From positions 4,169,245 to 4,233,244 of the forward strand of contig NZ_LAIR01000002.1 in assembly GCF_001247745.1 (NCBI RefSeq): a DNA stretch of 64,000 bases. The letters are read 5' to 3'. The notes under the pieces were generated by a model. That model was not told the origin of the DNA. It did not search any database and saw nothing but the letters and a program-made list of their open reading frames with translations. The translations under genes and the position numbers were made by a program. Of this stretch, positions 33,976 to 42,830 are shown piece by piece (position 1 is the first letter of the stretch; every line of letters begins with the position of its first letter). This DNA is from Luteipulveratus halotolerans (GTDB taxonomy: Bacteria > Actinomycetota > Actinomycetes > Actinomycetales > Dermatophilaceae).

Positions 33976-34084
33976 CGTCCACATCTCGTGCAGGCGCCGG
34001 TGGTCCGTCCACACGTCGCAGGCGACCGCTCGCGTGGAGTGGTCTGGCGTACAAGCCTTGGCGGCATGATGCGAAGGAGGCACG

Positions 34085-34636
34085 ATGGCTGCTGTGACGA
34101 CAATGCCGCAGAGTCGCCCGCTCACGTGGCGCGACCTCGAGGACCGGCCTGATGACGGGCACCGGTACGAGCTCATCGACGGTGCGCTGGTCGTGACGCC
34201 GGCACCGCACTGGCGCCATCAGCGTGGCGTCGCCCGTCTGCTGATCGCGCTCACGGCCGGATGCCCGCCCGAGCTGGAGGTGTTCACCGCGCCTGTCGAC
34301 GTGCGGCTGGGCGAGGACACGGTGCTGCAGCCCGACGTCCTCGTCGCGCGCAAGGCCGACCTCGGCGAGCGCGTCCTGCCTGCCGCACCGGTCCTGGCCG
34401 TGGAGGTGCTGTCGCCGAGCACGCGCTTGATCGACCTCAACCTCAAGAAAGCGCGCTACGAGGCCGCGGGCTGTCCGTCGTACTGGGTGATCGACCCGGC
34501 CGAGCCGTCGCTGGTCGCCTGGGACCTGCGCGACGACGCCTACGTCGAGGTGGGGCGGGTGAGCGGCGACGAGGCGTACGCCGCGGCACTGCCGTTCGAG
34601 GTCAGCATCACCCCGTCGGCGCTGGTCGACGACTGA
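34085..34636 (+). CDS. Uma2-family (DUF820) putative endonuclease
   Basis: 183 residues. The PD-(D/E)xK-type core is visible as RYELIDGALVVTPAP, VLQPDVLVARKADL, LAVEVLSPSTRLIDLNLKKARYEAAG and YWVIDPAEPSL, the Uma2 pattern with Glu, Asp and E-V-x-S catalytic positions. Such genes are abundant in cyanobacteria and actinobacteria; true substrates are unknown. The ATG at 34085 follows AAGGAGG closely. Its stop codon is immediately followed by that of the convergent gene at 34637, with no spacer. Confidence 0.88.
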   Translation: MAAVTTMPQSRPLTWRDLEDRPDDGHRYELIDGALVVTPAPHWRHQRGVARLLIALTAGCPPELEVFTAPVDVRLGEDTVLQPDVLVARKADLGERVLPAAPVLAVEVLSPSTRLIDLNLKKARYEAAGCPSYWVIDPAEPSLVAWDLRDDAYVEVGRVSGDEAYAAALPFEVSITPSALVDD

Positions 34637-35368
34637 TCAGCGGCCGAACAGACGGCCGAGCAGGCCGCGGCGTGGCTCTGGCTGCGGCGGCGGGATGTAG
34701 GGGTCCGGTGCGCGTCGCGGGCGGATCGCCTCGGGCTCACGACGCACCGGGCGCAGGCGGCCGCGCTCGCGGATGTCGCGCTCGCCGGTCGTGACCACGT
34801 CGTCGTCGACCAGGGGTTGGGCGTTGATCGTGATCGCGGCGCCCGCGTCATTGAGCAGGCCGACGGCAGCGACGAGCCACGACGGCTGAAACCGCGGATC
34901 GCGTTGTGCTGCAAGGGTTGTCGCCTCGCGCCACGCGAGAGGAGCGGCCTGGTCGTCGCCAGCGCCGTCCGGGCTGATCGCCGTGGCGTCGAGGAAGTTG
35001 TCGAACGTGAGATAGGCGGTCAGCCCGCCGGGTGTCTTGTCGACGACGAGACCCGTCGGACGGCCGGTCTGCTCCCACGGCTCGGCGCACGCCTGGGTGA
35101 TCACGTCGTCCATGATCGTGCGCAGCTCGTCGAAACCGTGCAGCTCGCGTCGCCCCTCGGAGTCGCGGGGCATGCGGTGTGCGCGGGCCTGGCCGTCAGG
35201 GCTGGTGAGCACCGAGGCGCGGAACATCGGGATCGAGCCGCGCACGGCCGCGCGGAGGTCACCCAGGTGGGGCGCGACCAGCTGCTCGGCCCAGGGCCGG
35301 ATGCGCTCGGGCGACAGCTCTCGGCCGAACAGCGTCGACGCGAGGCGCTCGAGCTCGACGTCGTTCAT
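34637..35368 (-). CDS. Conserved hypothetical actinobacterial protein
   Basis: 243 residues, acidic N-terminal half (MNDVELERLASTLFGREL...), central segment with GLVVDKTPGGLTAYLTFDNFL, and an Arg/Pro-rich C-terminal tail (RPVRREPEAIRPRRAPDPY) ending in GLLGRLFGR, which may be an amphipathic membrane-binding helix. No signal peptide, no recognised catalytic motif. Not assigned to a family. Confidence 0.75.
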   Translation of the reverse strand: MNDVELERLASTLFGRELSPERIRPWAEQLVAPHLGDLRAAVRGSIPMFRASVLTSPDGQARAHRMPRDSEGRRELHGFDELRTIMDDVITQACAEPWEQTGRPTGLVVDKTPGGLTAYLTFDNFLDATAISPDGAGDDQAAPLAWREATTLAAQRDPRFQPSWLVAAVGLLNDAGAAITINAQPLVDDDVVTTGERDIRERGRLRPVRREPEAIRPRRAPDPYIPPPQPEPRRGLLGRLFGR

Positions 35369-35498
35369 GCGCAGAATGTAAGCGACCGACCTGAGAGCTC
35401 GCGCCGTTTCCGGGGCACGAGCCCACGGTGCGGCGCCTGGCGTGCGCGGCGCCCAGCCAGCACGATCGAGGGCGGACGGCTCGGCGACGACGGAGGCG

Positions 35499-36374
35499 AT
35501 GGTGAGGAGCGGCGTACGACGGTCTGCGGCCTTGGCACTGGCGGCCCTGTGCTGCGTCGCGACCGGGTGCAGCGATGACGGCCCGGTGTACGAGCGCTAC
35601 GTCGCGATCGGTGACTCCTACACGGCCGGGCCGTCGATCCCCGACTCCGAGACCGACAACGGCTGCGGGCGGTCGACCAACAGCTATCCCTATCAGGTTG
35701 CGCGCGCCCTGCGAGTCACCGAGCTCGTCGACATCGCGTGCGGCGGCGCCACGACCGCGAATGCCTCTGTGCCCCAACGAAATGCGTACGGTCACAACCT
35801 CGCCCAGCTCAAGGCGGTCGACGAGGACGCCGACCTCGTGACGGTCTCGCTGGGCGCCAACGACGAGCGGCTGTTCGGACGGCTGGTCAACGCGTGCGCG
35901 GCGGCCGGACGGCGTACGCAGGTCGGCAGCCCGTGTGCCGAGGCGAGCTCGGTCGGTGGGCAGGACGCGCTGATCGCCTCCGCCACGAGGACTCGCGGCC
36001 GCCTCGCGCAGCTGCTCAGGGCCGTACGCGCGAAGGCACCGCACGCGCGCGTCCTCGCCGTGGGCTACCCGCAGCTCGCCCGGGCGGGGGAGTCCTGCCC
36101 CCAGCGCGTCCCGTGGGCGCCGGGCGACCATGCCTACGTCGCGAGGGTCCTGGACGCGCTCAACGCGGCCGTGCGTGCGGCGGCGACCGACGCAGGCGTC
36201 GAGTACGTCGACATCGCCGCGCTCTCGGCCGGGCACAGCGTCTGCGACCGCCGGCCGTGGGTGGCCGGGCAGGTCGGCGACCCGCTGGTGGCCGCGGCGG
36301 CCCACCCCTACCTGCGTGAGCAGACCGCGGTCGCTCGCGCGGTCGTCGCGCAGGCGAGTCGACCTGCCGGGTGA
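35499..36374 (+). CDS. SGNH/GDSL esterase lipoprotein
   Basis: 291 residues. Signal peptide MVRSGVRRSAALALAALCCV with lipobox VATGC near residue 24, then block I YVAIGDSYTAGP (nucleophile Ser), CGGATTAN for block II, SLGANDE for block III, and AAHPYLREQ for block V with catalytic His. The family's Asp three residues before His is replaced by Ala, as happens in some actinobacterial esterases that use a backbone carbonyl. Six further Cys suggest disulphides outside the cell. The ATG at 35499 is preceded by GGAGG; an upstream ATG would bury the signal peptide. Confidence 0.9.
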   Translation: MVRSGVRRSAALALAALCCVATGCSDDGPVYERYVAIGDSYTAGPSIPDSETDNGCGRSTNSYPYQVARALRVTELVDIACGGATTANASVPQRNAYGHNLAQLKAVDEDADLVTVSLGANDERLFGRLVNACAAAGRRTQVGSPCAEASSVGGQDALIASATRTRGRLAQLLRAVRAKAPHARVLAVGYPQLARAGESCPQRVPWAPGDHAYVARVLDALNAAVRAAATDAGVEYVDIAALSAGHSVCDRRPWVAGQVGDPLVAAAAHPYLREQTAVARAVVAQASRPAG

Positions 36375-36482
36375 CGAGCAGGTCTCGGTCGGGCGTCCGG
36401 GCCCCACACCCGCGCTGAGCGTGGTTCCATGCATCGGCAGCAGCGAGACCCCTCCGTCACGGGTCGCGAACCGAGGAGACCC

Positions 36483-38234
36483 ATGGCCAGTCCGGTGCCC
36501 ACCCGGCTGAACCTTCCGGTGCGTACGCGTGACCGACGGCAGGCTGCGCTGCCCGTCGACCTGCTGATCCTGCTCGCGATCGCGCTGCTCCCGCTCGTGT
36601 TCTTCACGGTGCGTCTGCTCGTGCACGGCTGGACCCCGCAGGGCGATGAAGCGCTCGTGGCCGTCCGTGCCCACGACGTCTTCAGCGCGCACCCGCCCCT
36701 GACCGGCATGCGGTCGACCAGCGAGTTCACCGCGCCCGGCGTCCACGCCCACCACCCGGGGCCGATGCAGTTCTACGTGCTCGCGCCGTTGTACGCCGTC
36801 ACGGGCTGGTGGTCCGGCTCCCTGCTGATCACCTCGCTGCTGGTGCAGTGCGCGTTCGTCGCCGCGGCCGTGATCGGCGCCCACCGCGCGGCGGGCCGGG
36901 GAGCGGCCCTGGTCGTGGTCGGAGTGACCCTCGCCCTCGGCCGGGTGTTCGGGCAGAGCCTCGTGCTGCCCCTCAACAGCTGGCCCGACGTGCTCGGCCT
37001 GCTCGCGGTCCTCGTCCTCGCGTGGCTGCTCCTGCTCGGCCGCCGGGGCGCGCTGCTGCCGTACGCCGCGTGCGCGACGTTCGTGGCCCAGGGGCACGTC
37101 ATCTTCTTCCCGCTGGTCCTCCTGCTGAGCGTGGGCGTCGCGGCGACGGCCGCTGTCCGTTGGTGGCTCGGACGCCGGGCCACCAACGGACACGCTCGCC
37201 GGAGCCGCAGCGCGGTCGGCTCGGGGCGCGCGTGGCGGCGTACCGGTCTGATCACCGCAGGCCTACTGGCGCTGCTGTGGCTGCCGACGGTCGTCGAGAC
37301 CTGGGTCAACGACCCCAACAACGTCGGCGAGCTGTGGCGCCTCGCGACCGGCGCAGGCTCGACCAGCCCGGCCGCAGTGCCCGTGCCCCCGGAGGGGCTG
37401 TCCACCGAGGGCCCGCTGAAGGACGTGACGTTCGGCTCGGCCGCGCAGTTCGTCCTCGGGCTGCTCGTGCCGTTCGGCTCGCTGCGCTTGCTGGGTGAGC
37501 AGTCGGGGCTGCGGGCCGTCATCGGCCTCGTCGTCGTGGTCCTGGCGGTCGCCGCTGTCGTGCGGCCCACCCGTCGCGGCATGCGTGCCGGCGTCGCCAT
37601 GTCCCTCGCCATGCTGGTGCCGCTGATCTGGATGGCGGTCAAGGCGGGCTCACCGGTCCAGCTGCTCTACTGCGCGCTGCCGCTCGCGGCGTCGTTGCTG
37701 CTCACCGGCCTGGTGGGGCTGTGGCTGCACGACGTGGTCGCACGCCGCGCTCGCGTGTGGATCGGCGAGTGGCAGGCCGCATCCATCGGTGCGGTGGTCG
37801 TCCTCGTGGGGGCCGTGCTCGCCACGCCTGCCGCGATGTCGCCGCTCACGGCGAGCTACGACGGCGACGTGGCCCGCGCCGTGAGCGTCACCGACGGCGT
37901 ACGGCAGACGTTCGAGCGCAACGGCCTGCTCGGACGCCCGGTCGTGCTGCAGAACGAGGGTGCACGCTCGTGGCTGAGCCTCGGACCCGCGATCACCGCA
38001 GACCTCACGGAGGCCGGTTCAACGGTCTACTTCGACACCGGGTGGCAGCACGAGCAGGACGACGACCACCGTCGCATCCGCAACGCTCCCGCCGACGCCG
38101 TACGCCTGGTCGTCCGTGACCGTACGCCGACCGCGCCGTGGGGCGGCGGCCTCACCGACCCGACCCACCGGGTGCCGTTCACGTTCGAGATGCCGGGCGG
38201 GCCGCTGCAGGTCGAGGTTCAGATCAAGGGCTGA
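36483..38234 (+). CDS. GT-C-like polytopic membrane protein (copy 1)
   Basis: 583 residues with about 10-11 TM helices. After TM1 an outward loop carries WTPQGDEALVAVRAHDVFS and PPLTGMRST, then HHPGPMQFYVLAPLY. Acidic residues in the first loop followed by many TMs resemble GT-C glycosyltransferases that use lipid-linked sugars, but a defined family cannot be named. The C-terminal 90 residues form a soluble domain with VYFDTGWQHEQDDDHRR. Clearly paralogous to the gene at 40578-42338 (QGDEAL, GMRST, HHPGP, YDGDVARA, VYFDT). The ATG at 36483 has GAGGAG upstream. Followed by repeat sequence. Confidence 0.8.
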   Translation: MASPVPTRLNLPVRTRDRRQAALPVDLLILLAIALLPLVFFTVRLLVHGWTPQGDEALVAVRAHDVFSAHPPLTGMRSTSEFTAPGVHAHHPGPMQFYVLAPLYAVTGWWSGSLLITSLLVQCAFVAAAVIGAHRAAGRGAALVVVGVTLALGRVFGQSLVLPLNSWPDVLGLLAVLVLAWLLLLGRRGALLPYAACATFVAQGHVIFFPLVLLLSVGVAATAAVRWWLGRRATNGHARRSRSAVGSGRAWRRTGLITAGLLALLWLPTVVETWVNDPNNVGELWRLATGAGSTSPAAVPVPPEGLSTEGPLKDVTFGSAAQFVLGLLVPFGSLRLLGEQSGLRAVIGLVVVVLAVAAVVRPTRRGMRAGVAMSLAMLVPLIWMAVKAGSPVQLLYCALPLAASLLLTGLVGLWLHDVVARRARVWIGEWQAASIGAVVVLVGAVLATPAAMSPLTASYDGDVARAVSVTDGVRQTFERNGLLGRPVVLQNEGARSWLSLGPAITADLTEAGSTVYFDTGWQHEQDDDHRRIRNAPADAVRLVVRDRTPTAPWGGGLTDPTHRVPFTFEMPGGPLQVEVQIKG

Positions 38235-38270
38235 CCGGCGTACGCCGCGGGGAGTTCTCCCTGCGCGTAC

Positions 38271-38400
38271 CGGTGGTTTCGACACGGTCTCGCCCCTGGG
38301 GGCTCGACCGGCTCAACCAGCGGTTCGGGCTCGACCGGCTCAACCGGCGGTTCGGGCTCGGCCGGCTCAACCGGCGGTTCGGGCTCGGCCGGCTTGATCC
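38271..38400 (+). repeat. Dispersed GC-rich repeat with 27-bp tandem units
   Basis: Begins CGGTGGTTTCGACACGGTCT, then a 27-bp unit (GCTCGACCGGCTCAACCAGC plus GGTTCGG) repeated about 3.5 times from 38302 to about 38395. Same family as the copies at 48722, 51901, 55885 and 56438. The 344-nt gap 38235-38578 holds this repeat, a 24-bp hairpin and a degenerate repeat copy, and no gene. Confidence 0.85.
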
Positions 38401-38427
38401 CGTGGGCGGGTGCGGTGTCCGTTGCGT

Positions 38428-38493
38428 GCTGTGCACTGGTTCGTGAGGTGAGCCACGGCTAGCGCTGGTTCACCTCACGAACCAGTGCACAGC
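38428..38493. terminator. 24-bp perfect hairpin between convergent genes
   Basis: Arms 38428-38451 and 38470-38493 are perfectly complementary, with three to four more pairs possible if one G-U is allowed. It lies between the convergent GT-C-like gene and the DHA2 exporter, so a bidirectional terminator is likely. Confidence 0.65.
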
Positions 38494-38578
38494 GGGCGGC
38501 ACCTGGGTATCGCCCGCCCGCGCTGCGGTGAGTGGGCCGAGTCGGATTCGGCTCACCGGCTCAGCCAGCGGTCAGGGC

Positions 38579-40438
38579 TCAGCGGGCGGGCTCGGGCTCG
38601 TCGTCCCGGTCGTCGTCCTCGGTGAGCTCGTCCATCGTGTGGCACGCGCTCATCTCGGCGCCCATGTGGGTGATGTCGCGGACGACGCCGTGCTCGGGCT
38701 CGATCTCACCGTCGAGGATCGCTCCGACCGCGCTCGCACCGGCGGTGGCCTTCATCGGCTCGGGCTCGGGTTCGTCGGCGGCAGAGGCGGACTCGGCGCG
38801 CGCGGCCTGGCTGGCCGACTGGTTGCGCAGCTCGACGTGCGGCATGAGCAGCAGCACCAGGAACCCGACGACCATCACGCCCGCGGCGCACAGGAACACC
38901 AGGTCCATCGACTCGGCGAACCCGACCTTGAACGGGTGCCCGATGCGCGGGTCCATCTGGCTGATCACGGACGAGTCGTCGAGGACGCCGGACAGTGCGC
39001 CCTGACCGCCGCGTCCGCTGACGGCGTCGACGACGCTGCGGTTGAGCGGGTCGGCCAGGACGGCGGGATCCGTTGCGGCCTGGCGGAACTCGGGCGTCGG
39101 CGCAGCCTCCTTGAACGCCGTGCCGATCTTGTCGCCGACGGTGCTGAACAGGATCGACAGGAACACCGCGACGCCGAGCGTGCCGCCCATCTGCCGGAAG
39201 AACGTGGCCGAGCTGGTCGCGACACCGATCTCGCGCGGCGGCACGGAGTTCTGGGCGATGAGCGTGAGCGGCTGCATGCAGTTGCCGAGCCCGAGCCCGA
39301 GCAAGAACATGAACGCCATCACCAACGGCAGTGCGGTGTCGGCGCCGACGAACCGCCACAGCAGCACCAGCGCGACCGTCGCGATCGCCGTACCGATGAT
39401 CGGCAGCGGTCGAATGATGCCGGTGCGGCTGACGATCTGACCTGAGCCGATGCCGGCGAGCATCAGGCCGAGCACCATCGGCAGCATCAGGAACCCCGAC
39501 TCCATGGGCGATGCGCCGTGCACGATCTGCATGTACTGGGGCAGCACGATGATGCCGCCGAACATCGCCATACCGACGATGACGCTGGCGACGATCGTGA
39601 CCGCTGCGGCGCGAATCCTGAAGATTCGCAACGGGATCAGCGCGTTGTCGCCCATGGCCCGCTCGGCGAGGACGAACGCGACGATGCCGACGGCACCGAT
39701 GGCGTACGCGAGCAGTGAACGACCCGAGCCCCAACCCCACTCGCGGCCCTGCTCGGCGACGGTCAGCAGGGGTACGAGGCCGACGACGAGCGCGGCCGCG
39801 CCGTACCAGTCGATGCGCGCCTCGCGGCGGTGGTGCTGCAGGTGCAGGGTGTGGTTGACGACGAACAGCGCGAGGACGCCGAGCGGCACGTTGACCAGGA
39901 ACACCCAGCGCCAGCCCGAGATGCCGAGGATCGAGTCGGCCTCGGCGAAGAAGCCGCCGACGACCGGGCCGAGCACACTCGTCGTGCCGAACACCGCCAT
40001 GAAGTAGCCGGTGTAGCGGGCCCGCTCCCGGGGCGGCACGAGGTCGCCGATGATCGCGAGCACGAGCGTCATCAGACCTCCGGCGCCGACGCCCTGCACC
40101 GCGCGGAACGCCGCGAGCATGTACATCGACGTCGCGAACGAGCACAGCGCCGACCCGACGATGAACACGGTGATCGCGAACAGGAACAGCTTCTTGCGGC
40201 CGTAGAGGTCGCCGAGCTTGCCGTAGATCGGCGTCGTGATCGTCGAGGTGATGAGGTACGCCGTCGTCACCCACGCCTGGATCGACAGCCCGTGCAGGTC
40301 GTCGGCGATGGTGCGGATGGCCGTTCCGACGATGGTCTGGTCGAGCGCTGCGAGGAACATGCCCATCAGCAGGCCGACCAGGATCGTGAGGATCTGCCGG
40401 TGGGTGAGCTCGCCCGAGTCGCTGTCCGTCGTCGTCAC
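38579..40438 (-). CDS. DHA2-family MFS multidrug exporter (14 TM)
   Basis: 619 residues. ALDQTIVGTAIRTIADDL (TM1 motif of DHA2), KLGDLYGRKKLFLFAI (motif A), AFRAVQGVGAGGLMTLVLA, and VFGTTSVLGPVVGGFFAE (motif C, antiporter signature) are all present, with 14 predicted helices. A cytoplasmic acidic tail of about 90 residues follows (EPEPEPMKA..., ELTEDDDRDDEPEPAR). GTG start at 40438 with AGGAGG upstream. The stop codon lies in degenerate repeat sequence (GCTGAGCC). It sits between two paralogous membrane proteins; the shared substrate, if any, is unknown. Confidence 0.92.
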   Translation of the reverse strand: MTTTDSDSGELTHRQILTILVGLLMGMFLAALDQTIVGTAIRTIADDLHGLSIQAWVTTAYLITSTITTPIYGKLGDLYGRKKLFLFAITVFIVGSALCSFATSMYMLAAFRAVQGVGAGGLMTLVLAIIGDLVPPRERARYTGYFMAVFGTTSVLGPVVGGFFAEADSILGISGWRWVFLVNVPLGVLALFVVNHTLHLQHHRREARIDWYGAAALVVGLVPLLTVAEQGREWGWGSGRSLLAYAIGAVGIVAFVLAERAMGDNALIPLRIFRIRAAAVTIVASVIVGMAMFGGIIVLPQYMQIVHGASPMESGFLMLPMVLGLMLAGIGSGQIVSRTGIIRPLPIIGTAIATVALVLLWRFVGADTALPLVMAFMFLLGLGLGNCMQPLTLIAQNSVPPREIGVATSSATFFRQMGGTLGVAVFLSILFSTVGDKIGTAFKEAAPTPEFRQAATDPAVLADPLNRSVVDAVSGRGGQGALSGVLDDSSVISQMDPRIGHPFKVGFAESMDLVFLCAAGVMVVGFLVLLLMPHVELRNQSASQAARAESASAADEPEPEPMKATAGASAVGAILDGEIEPEHGVVRDITHMGAEMSACHTMDELTEDDDRDDEPEPAR

Positions 40439-40577
40439 GAGAGCCTCCTGATGGTCAGGGTTCCTATGTTCCCACCGTGGCAGAGGTGGATTGTCCGCGA
40501 AAGCCCGGCGGTCGGCGTACGGACGTGCTTGAGTTCGGCTCACACAGGTCGGGGGACCTGCCGACAGGGGAACGAAC

Positions 40578-42338
40578 ATGACCGCGGAAGACCTGCGTCT
40601 GCCACCCATCGACCCGGTGGGGCCGGCGGACGCCTGGCACCGGGTGCGTGCCACCGCCGCGCGCCGTACTCAGCACGTCAGCACGCGAGCGCGCCTGGCA
40701 CTGGTCGTCGGTGCGACGAGCGTGCCGCTGGCGTCGTGGACGGCCCGGTTCGTGGCCGGTGGCTGGCAGCCTCAGGGCGACGAGGCGCTGATCTCGATCC
40801 GCGTCGGCGACGTCCTCTCGACCGATCCTCCGCTGATGGGCATGCGTTCGACCAGCGGCATCACGGCGCCCGACGTGTGGGCGCACCACCCCGGGCCCAT
40901 CGACTTCTACGCGTTCGCCGGGCCCCACTTCCTGGCCGGGCGTCACCCGGCCGGAGTGCTGGTCGGGTGTCTCCTGCTCGCGGTGGCGATGGTGGCGGTC
41001 GCGATCTGGAACGCGCACCGCGCGGCCGGCTGGTCGGGCGTCGCGGCCGTTGCGCTGGTCGTCCTCGCGATGGAGCGCATGTTCGGAGCCGGCCTGGTGC
41101 TGCCGCTCAACGTGTGGCCGCCGATGCTCGCGTTCCTCGCGACCCTGGTGCTCGCCTGGCGGCTCGTCCTCGGCCAGGTCGGGGCGATGCCGGCGTACGT
41201 CGTCTGCGCGAGCCTGGCCGCTCAGCCGCACGTGGCGTTCGGGCCGCCGGTCGGCCTGCTCACCGCGGGCCTGGCCGTGCTCGGGATCTACCGCTGGTGG
41301 GCCCGCCGAGACGCGATCTGGCCGCTGCGCGGATATCACCGCAGACCCACGCGACCGGCGTACCGGCGTCCGGGCTGGCAGGCCGTGGCCGCCGCGGTGG
41401 TGTGCTCGCTGCCGGTGCTGATCGAGACGCTGACGTTCGACCCGCCCAACGTGGTCGAGCTCTGGCGGCTCGGGACGACGACCCAGACCATCGCGGTCGG
41501 TGCGGGCCCGACGTGGCACGTGCTCGCCGGCTCGATGGTGCCGGTCGGCCGGGCTCACGTGGGCTGGGACAGCCTCGTCGTCGGCGGAGTACGCCAGGGC
41601 GTCGCGGCCGTCCTGCTGGTCGTCGCGCTCGCTGCGGTGGTGCAGCCGTGGCGCCGGTTCGTACGCCGACCGGCTCGCGACGGTGCCCTGCGCGTCGGCC
41701 TCGCGGTGGCGCTGGTGTCGCTCGTGCCGATCTGGCGGGTCGGCACCGGGATGGCCGAGCGCAGCCAGCTGATCTACCTGTGCATCCTGGCCGCTGCGCC
41801 TCTGCTCGTGACCTCGTTGACGATCGCGTGGGTCGGCCTCACGGCCGCCCACCACCTGCGCCAGTCGCCGCTGGTCGTCGGCGCACCGGTCGGCGTCCTC
41901 GCCGCCATCGCCCTCGCGGTCACGCCGCTCACCGGGTTCGCGCACCTCATGCAGGACAGGTACGACGGTGACGTCGCCCGGGCAGACCGCATCGTCACGG
42001 CGGTGGCGGCGGCCCTCGACGCACCTGCCCGCCGCGGTCGCCCCGTCGTCGTCGAGTCGTACGGGCTCGTGCCGTGGGCGAGCGTCGGCCCGGCGCTGCA
42101 GGAGCGGCTGCTGCGCGACGGACGCCCGGTCTACTTCGACACGCTCTGGGCTCACCGGCAGGACGAGGACCAGCGGCGCATCGAGTACGCCCCCGACTCG
42201 GCGTTGCGGGTGCTGCTGCGCGAGCTGCCGCCCGGCGGGAAGTGGTCGCACGACGCCGCGCCCGACCCGGCGTACACCCGCGTGTTCGCCGAGGACACCC
42301 CGCAGGGCCGCCACCTCGTCGAGGTCGCGATCACCTGA
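40578..42338 (+). CDS. GT-C-like polytopic membrane protein (copy 2)
   Basis: 586 residues, about 10 TM helices, paralogue of 36483-38234. Shared blocks in order: WQPQGDEALISIRVGDVLS, PPLMGMRST, HHPGPIDFYAF, NAHRAAG, LPLNVWPPML, VELWRLGTTT, YDGDVARA, PVYFDTLWAHRQDEDQRRI. The conserved GDEAL and HHPGP residues in the first outer loop are candidate catalytic or substrate positions. It is divergent from the DHA2 exporter (139-nt spacer). Function not established; lipid-linked sugar transfer is one hypothesis. Confidence 0.8.
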   Translation: MTAEDLRLPPIDPVGPADAWHRVRATAARRTQHVSTRARLALVVGATSVPLASWTARFVAGGWQPQGDEALISIRVGDVLSTDPPLMGMRSTSGITAPDVWAHHPGPIDFYAFAGPHFLAGRHPAGVLVGCLLLAVAMVAVAIWNAHRAAGWSGVAAVALVVLAMERMFGAGLVLPLNVWPPMLAFLATLVLAWRLVLGQVGAMPAYVVCASLAAQPHVAFGPPVGLLTAGLAVLGIYRWWARRDAIWPLRGYHRRPTRPAYRRPGWQAVAAAVVCSLPVLIETLTFDPPNVVELWRLGTTTQTIAVGAGPTWHVLAGSMVPVGRAHVGWDSLVVGGVRQGVAAVLLVVALAAVVQPWRRFVRRPARDGALRVGLAVALVSLVPIWRVGTGMAERSQLIYLCILAAAPLLVTSLTIAWVGLTAAHHLRQSPLVVGAPVGVLAAIALAVTPLTGFAHLMQDRYDGDVARADRIVTAVAAALDAPARRGRPVVVESYGLVPWASVGPALQERLLRDGRPVYFDTLWAHRQDEDQRRIEYAPDSALRVLLRELPPGGKWSHDAAPDPAYTRVFAEDTPQGRHLVEVAIT

Positions 42339-42375
42339 GGTGGCGTCCCGGCCGGCCATGGCGTAGGACGAGGAC

Positions 42376-42828
42376 ATGACGACCGCACTGCCGACCTCGG
42401 CCCGCGAGCTGACTCCCGACGAGACCGAGCTCGTCGACCTCGCCCGCCGCACCATCGACGCGACGACCGACGCCGGCCCCCACGAGGACGGCGTGCACAC
42501 GATGGGCGCGGCCGTGCGCGCGGCGGACGGTCGGATGTTCGCCGGGGTGAATCTGTACCACTTCACCGGCGGCCCGTGCGCCGAGCTGGTCGCGCTCGGC
42601 GCCGCCCGGGCCGCGGGTGCCACGCAGATCACGCACATCGTGGCCGTCGGCAACCACGGTCGCGGCCCGGTCGGACCGTGCGGTCGTGATCGGCAGGTGC
42701 TGTTCGACTACCACCGCGACGTCCGGGTCATCCTGCCCACGCCGGTCGGCGTACGCAGCGTGCAGATCGCCGACCTGATGCCGCTCGCGACCGGCTGGTC
42801 GTTCGACGGCGGTTCGGTGATGGCGTAG
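42376..42828 (+). CDS. Cytidine-deaminase-like protein
   Basis: 150 residues with the CDA fold. VHTMGAAVRAADGRMFAGVN and GGPCAELVALGAAR carry the first zinc Cys and proton-shuttle Glu (CAE). The second motif reads GPCGRDRQVLFDY: the first Cys of PCxxC is kept, but the second is Asp, so zinc ligation is altered from the Cys3 pattern of housekeeping CDAs. Similarity is greater to blasticidin-deaminase-like proteins than to Cdd. Substrate unknown. The ATG at 42376 begins 37 nt after the membrane-protein gene, so the two may be co-transcribed. Confidence 0.85.
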   Translation: MTTALPTSARELTPDETELVDLARRTIDATTDAGPHEDGVHTMGAAVRAADGRMFAGVNLYHFTGGPCAELVALGAARAAGATQITHIVAVGNHGRGPVGPCGRDRQVLFDYHRDVRVILPTPVGVRSVQIADLMPLATGWSFDGGSVMA

Positions 42829-42830
42829 CC

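Noticed and set aside
38302..38395. Possible CRISPR array
   Set aside because: The 27-bp units are directly adjacent with no unique spacers and belong to the dispersed repeat family.
39830..41971. 713-codon plus-strand open frame
   Set aside because: Overlaps the DHA2 exporter and the GT-C-like gene; composition is Arg/Pro/Gly-rich with no domain, typical of frame shadows.
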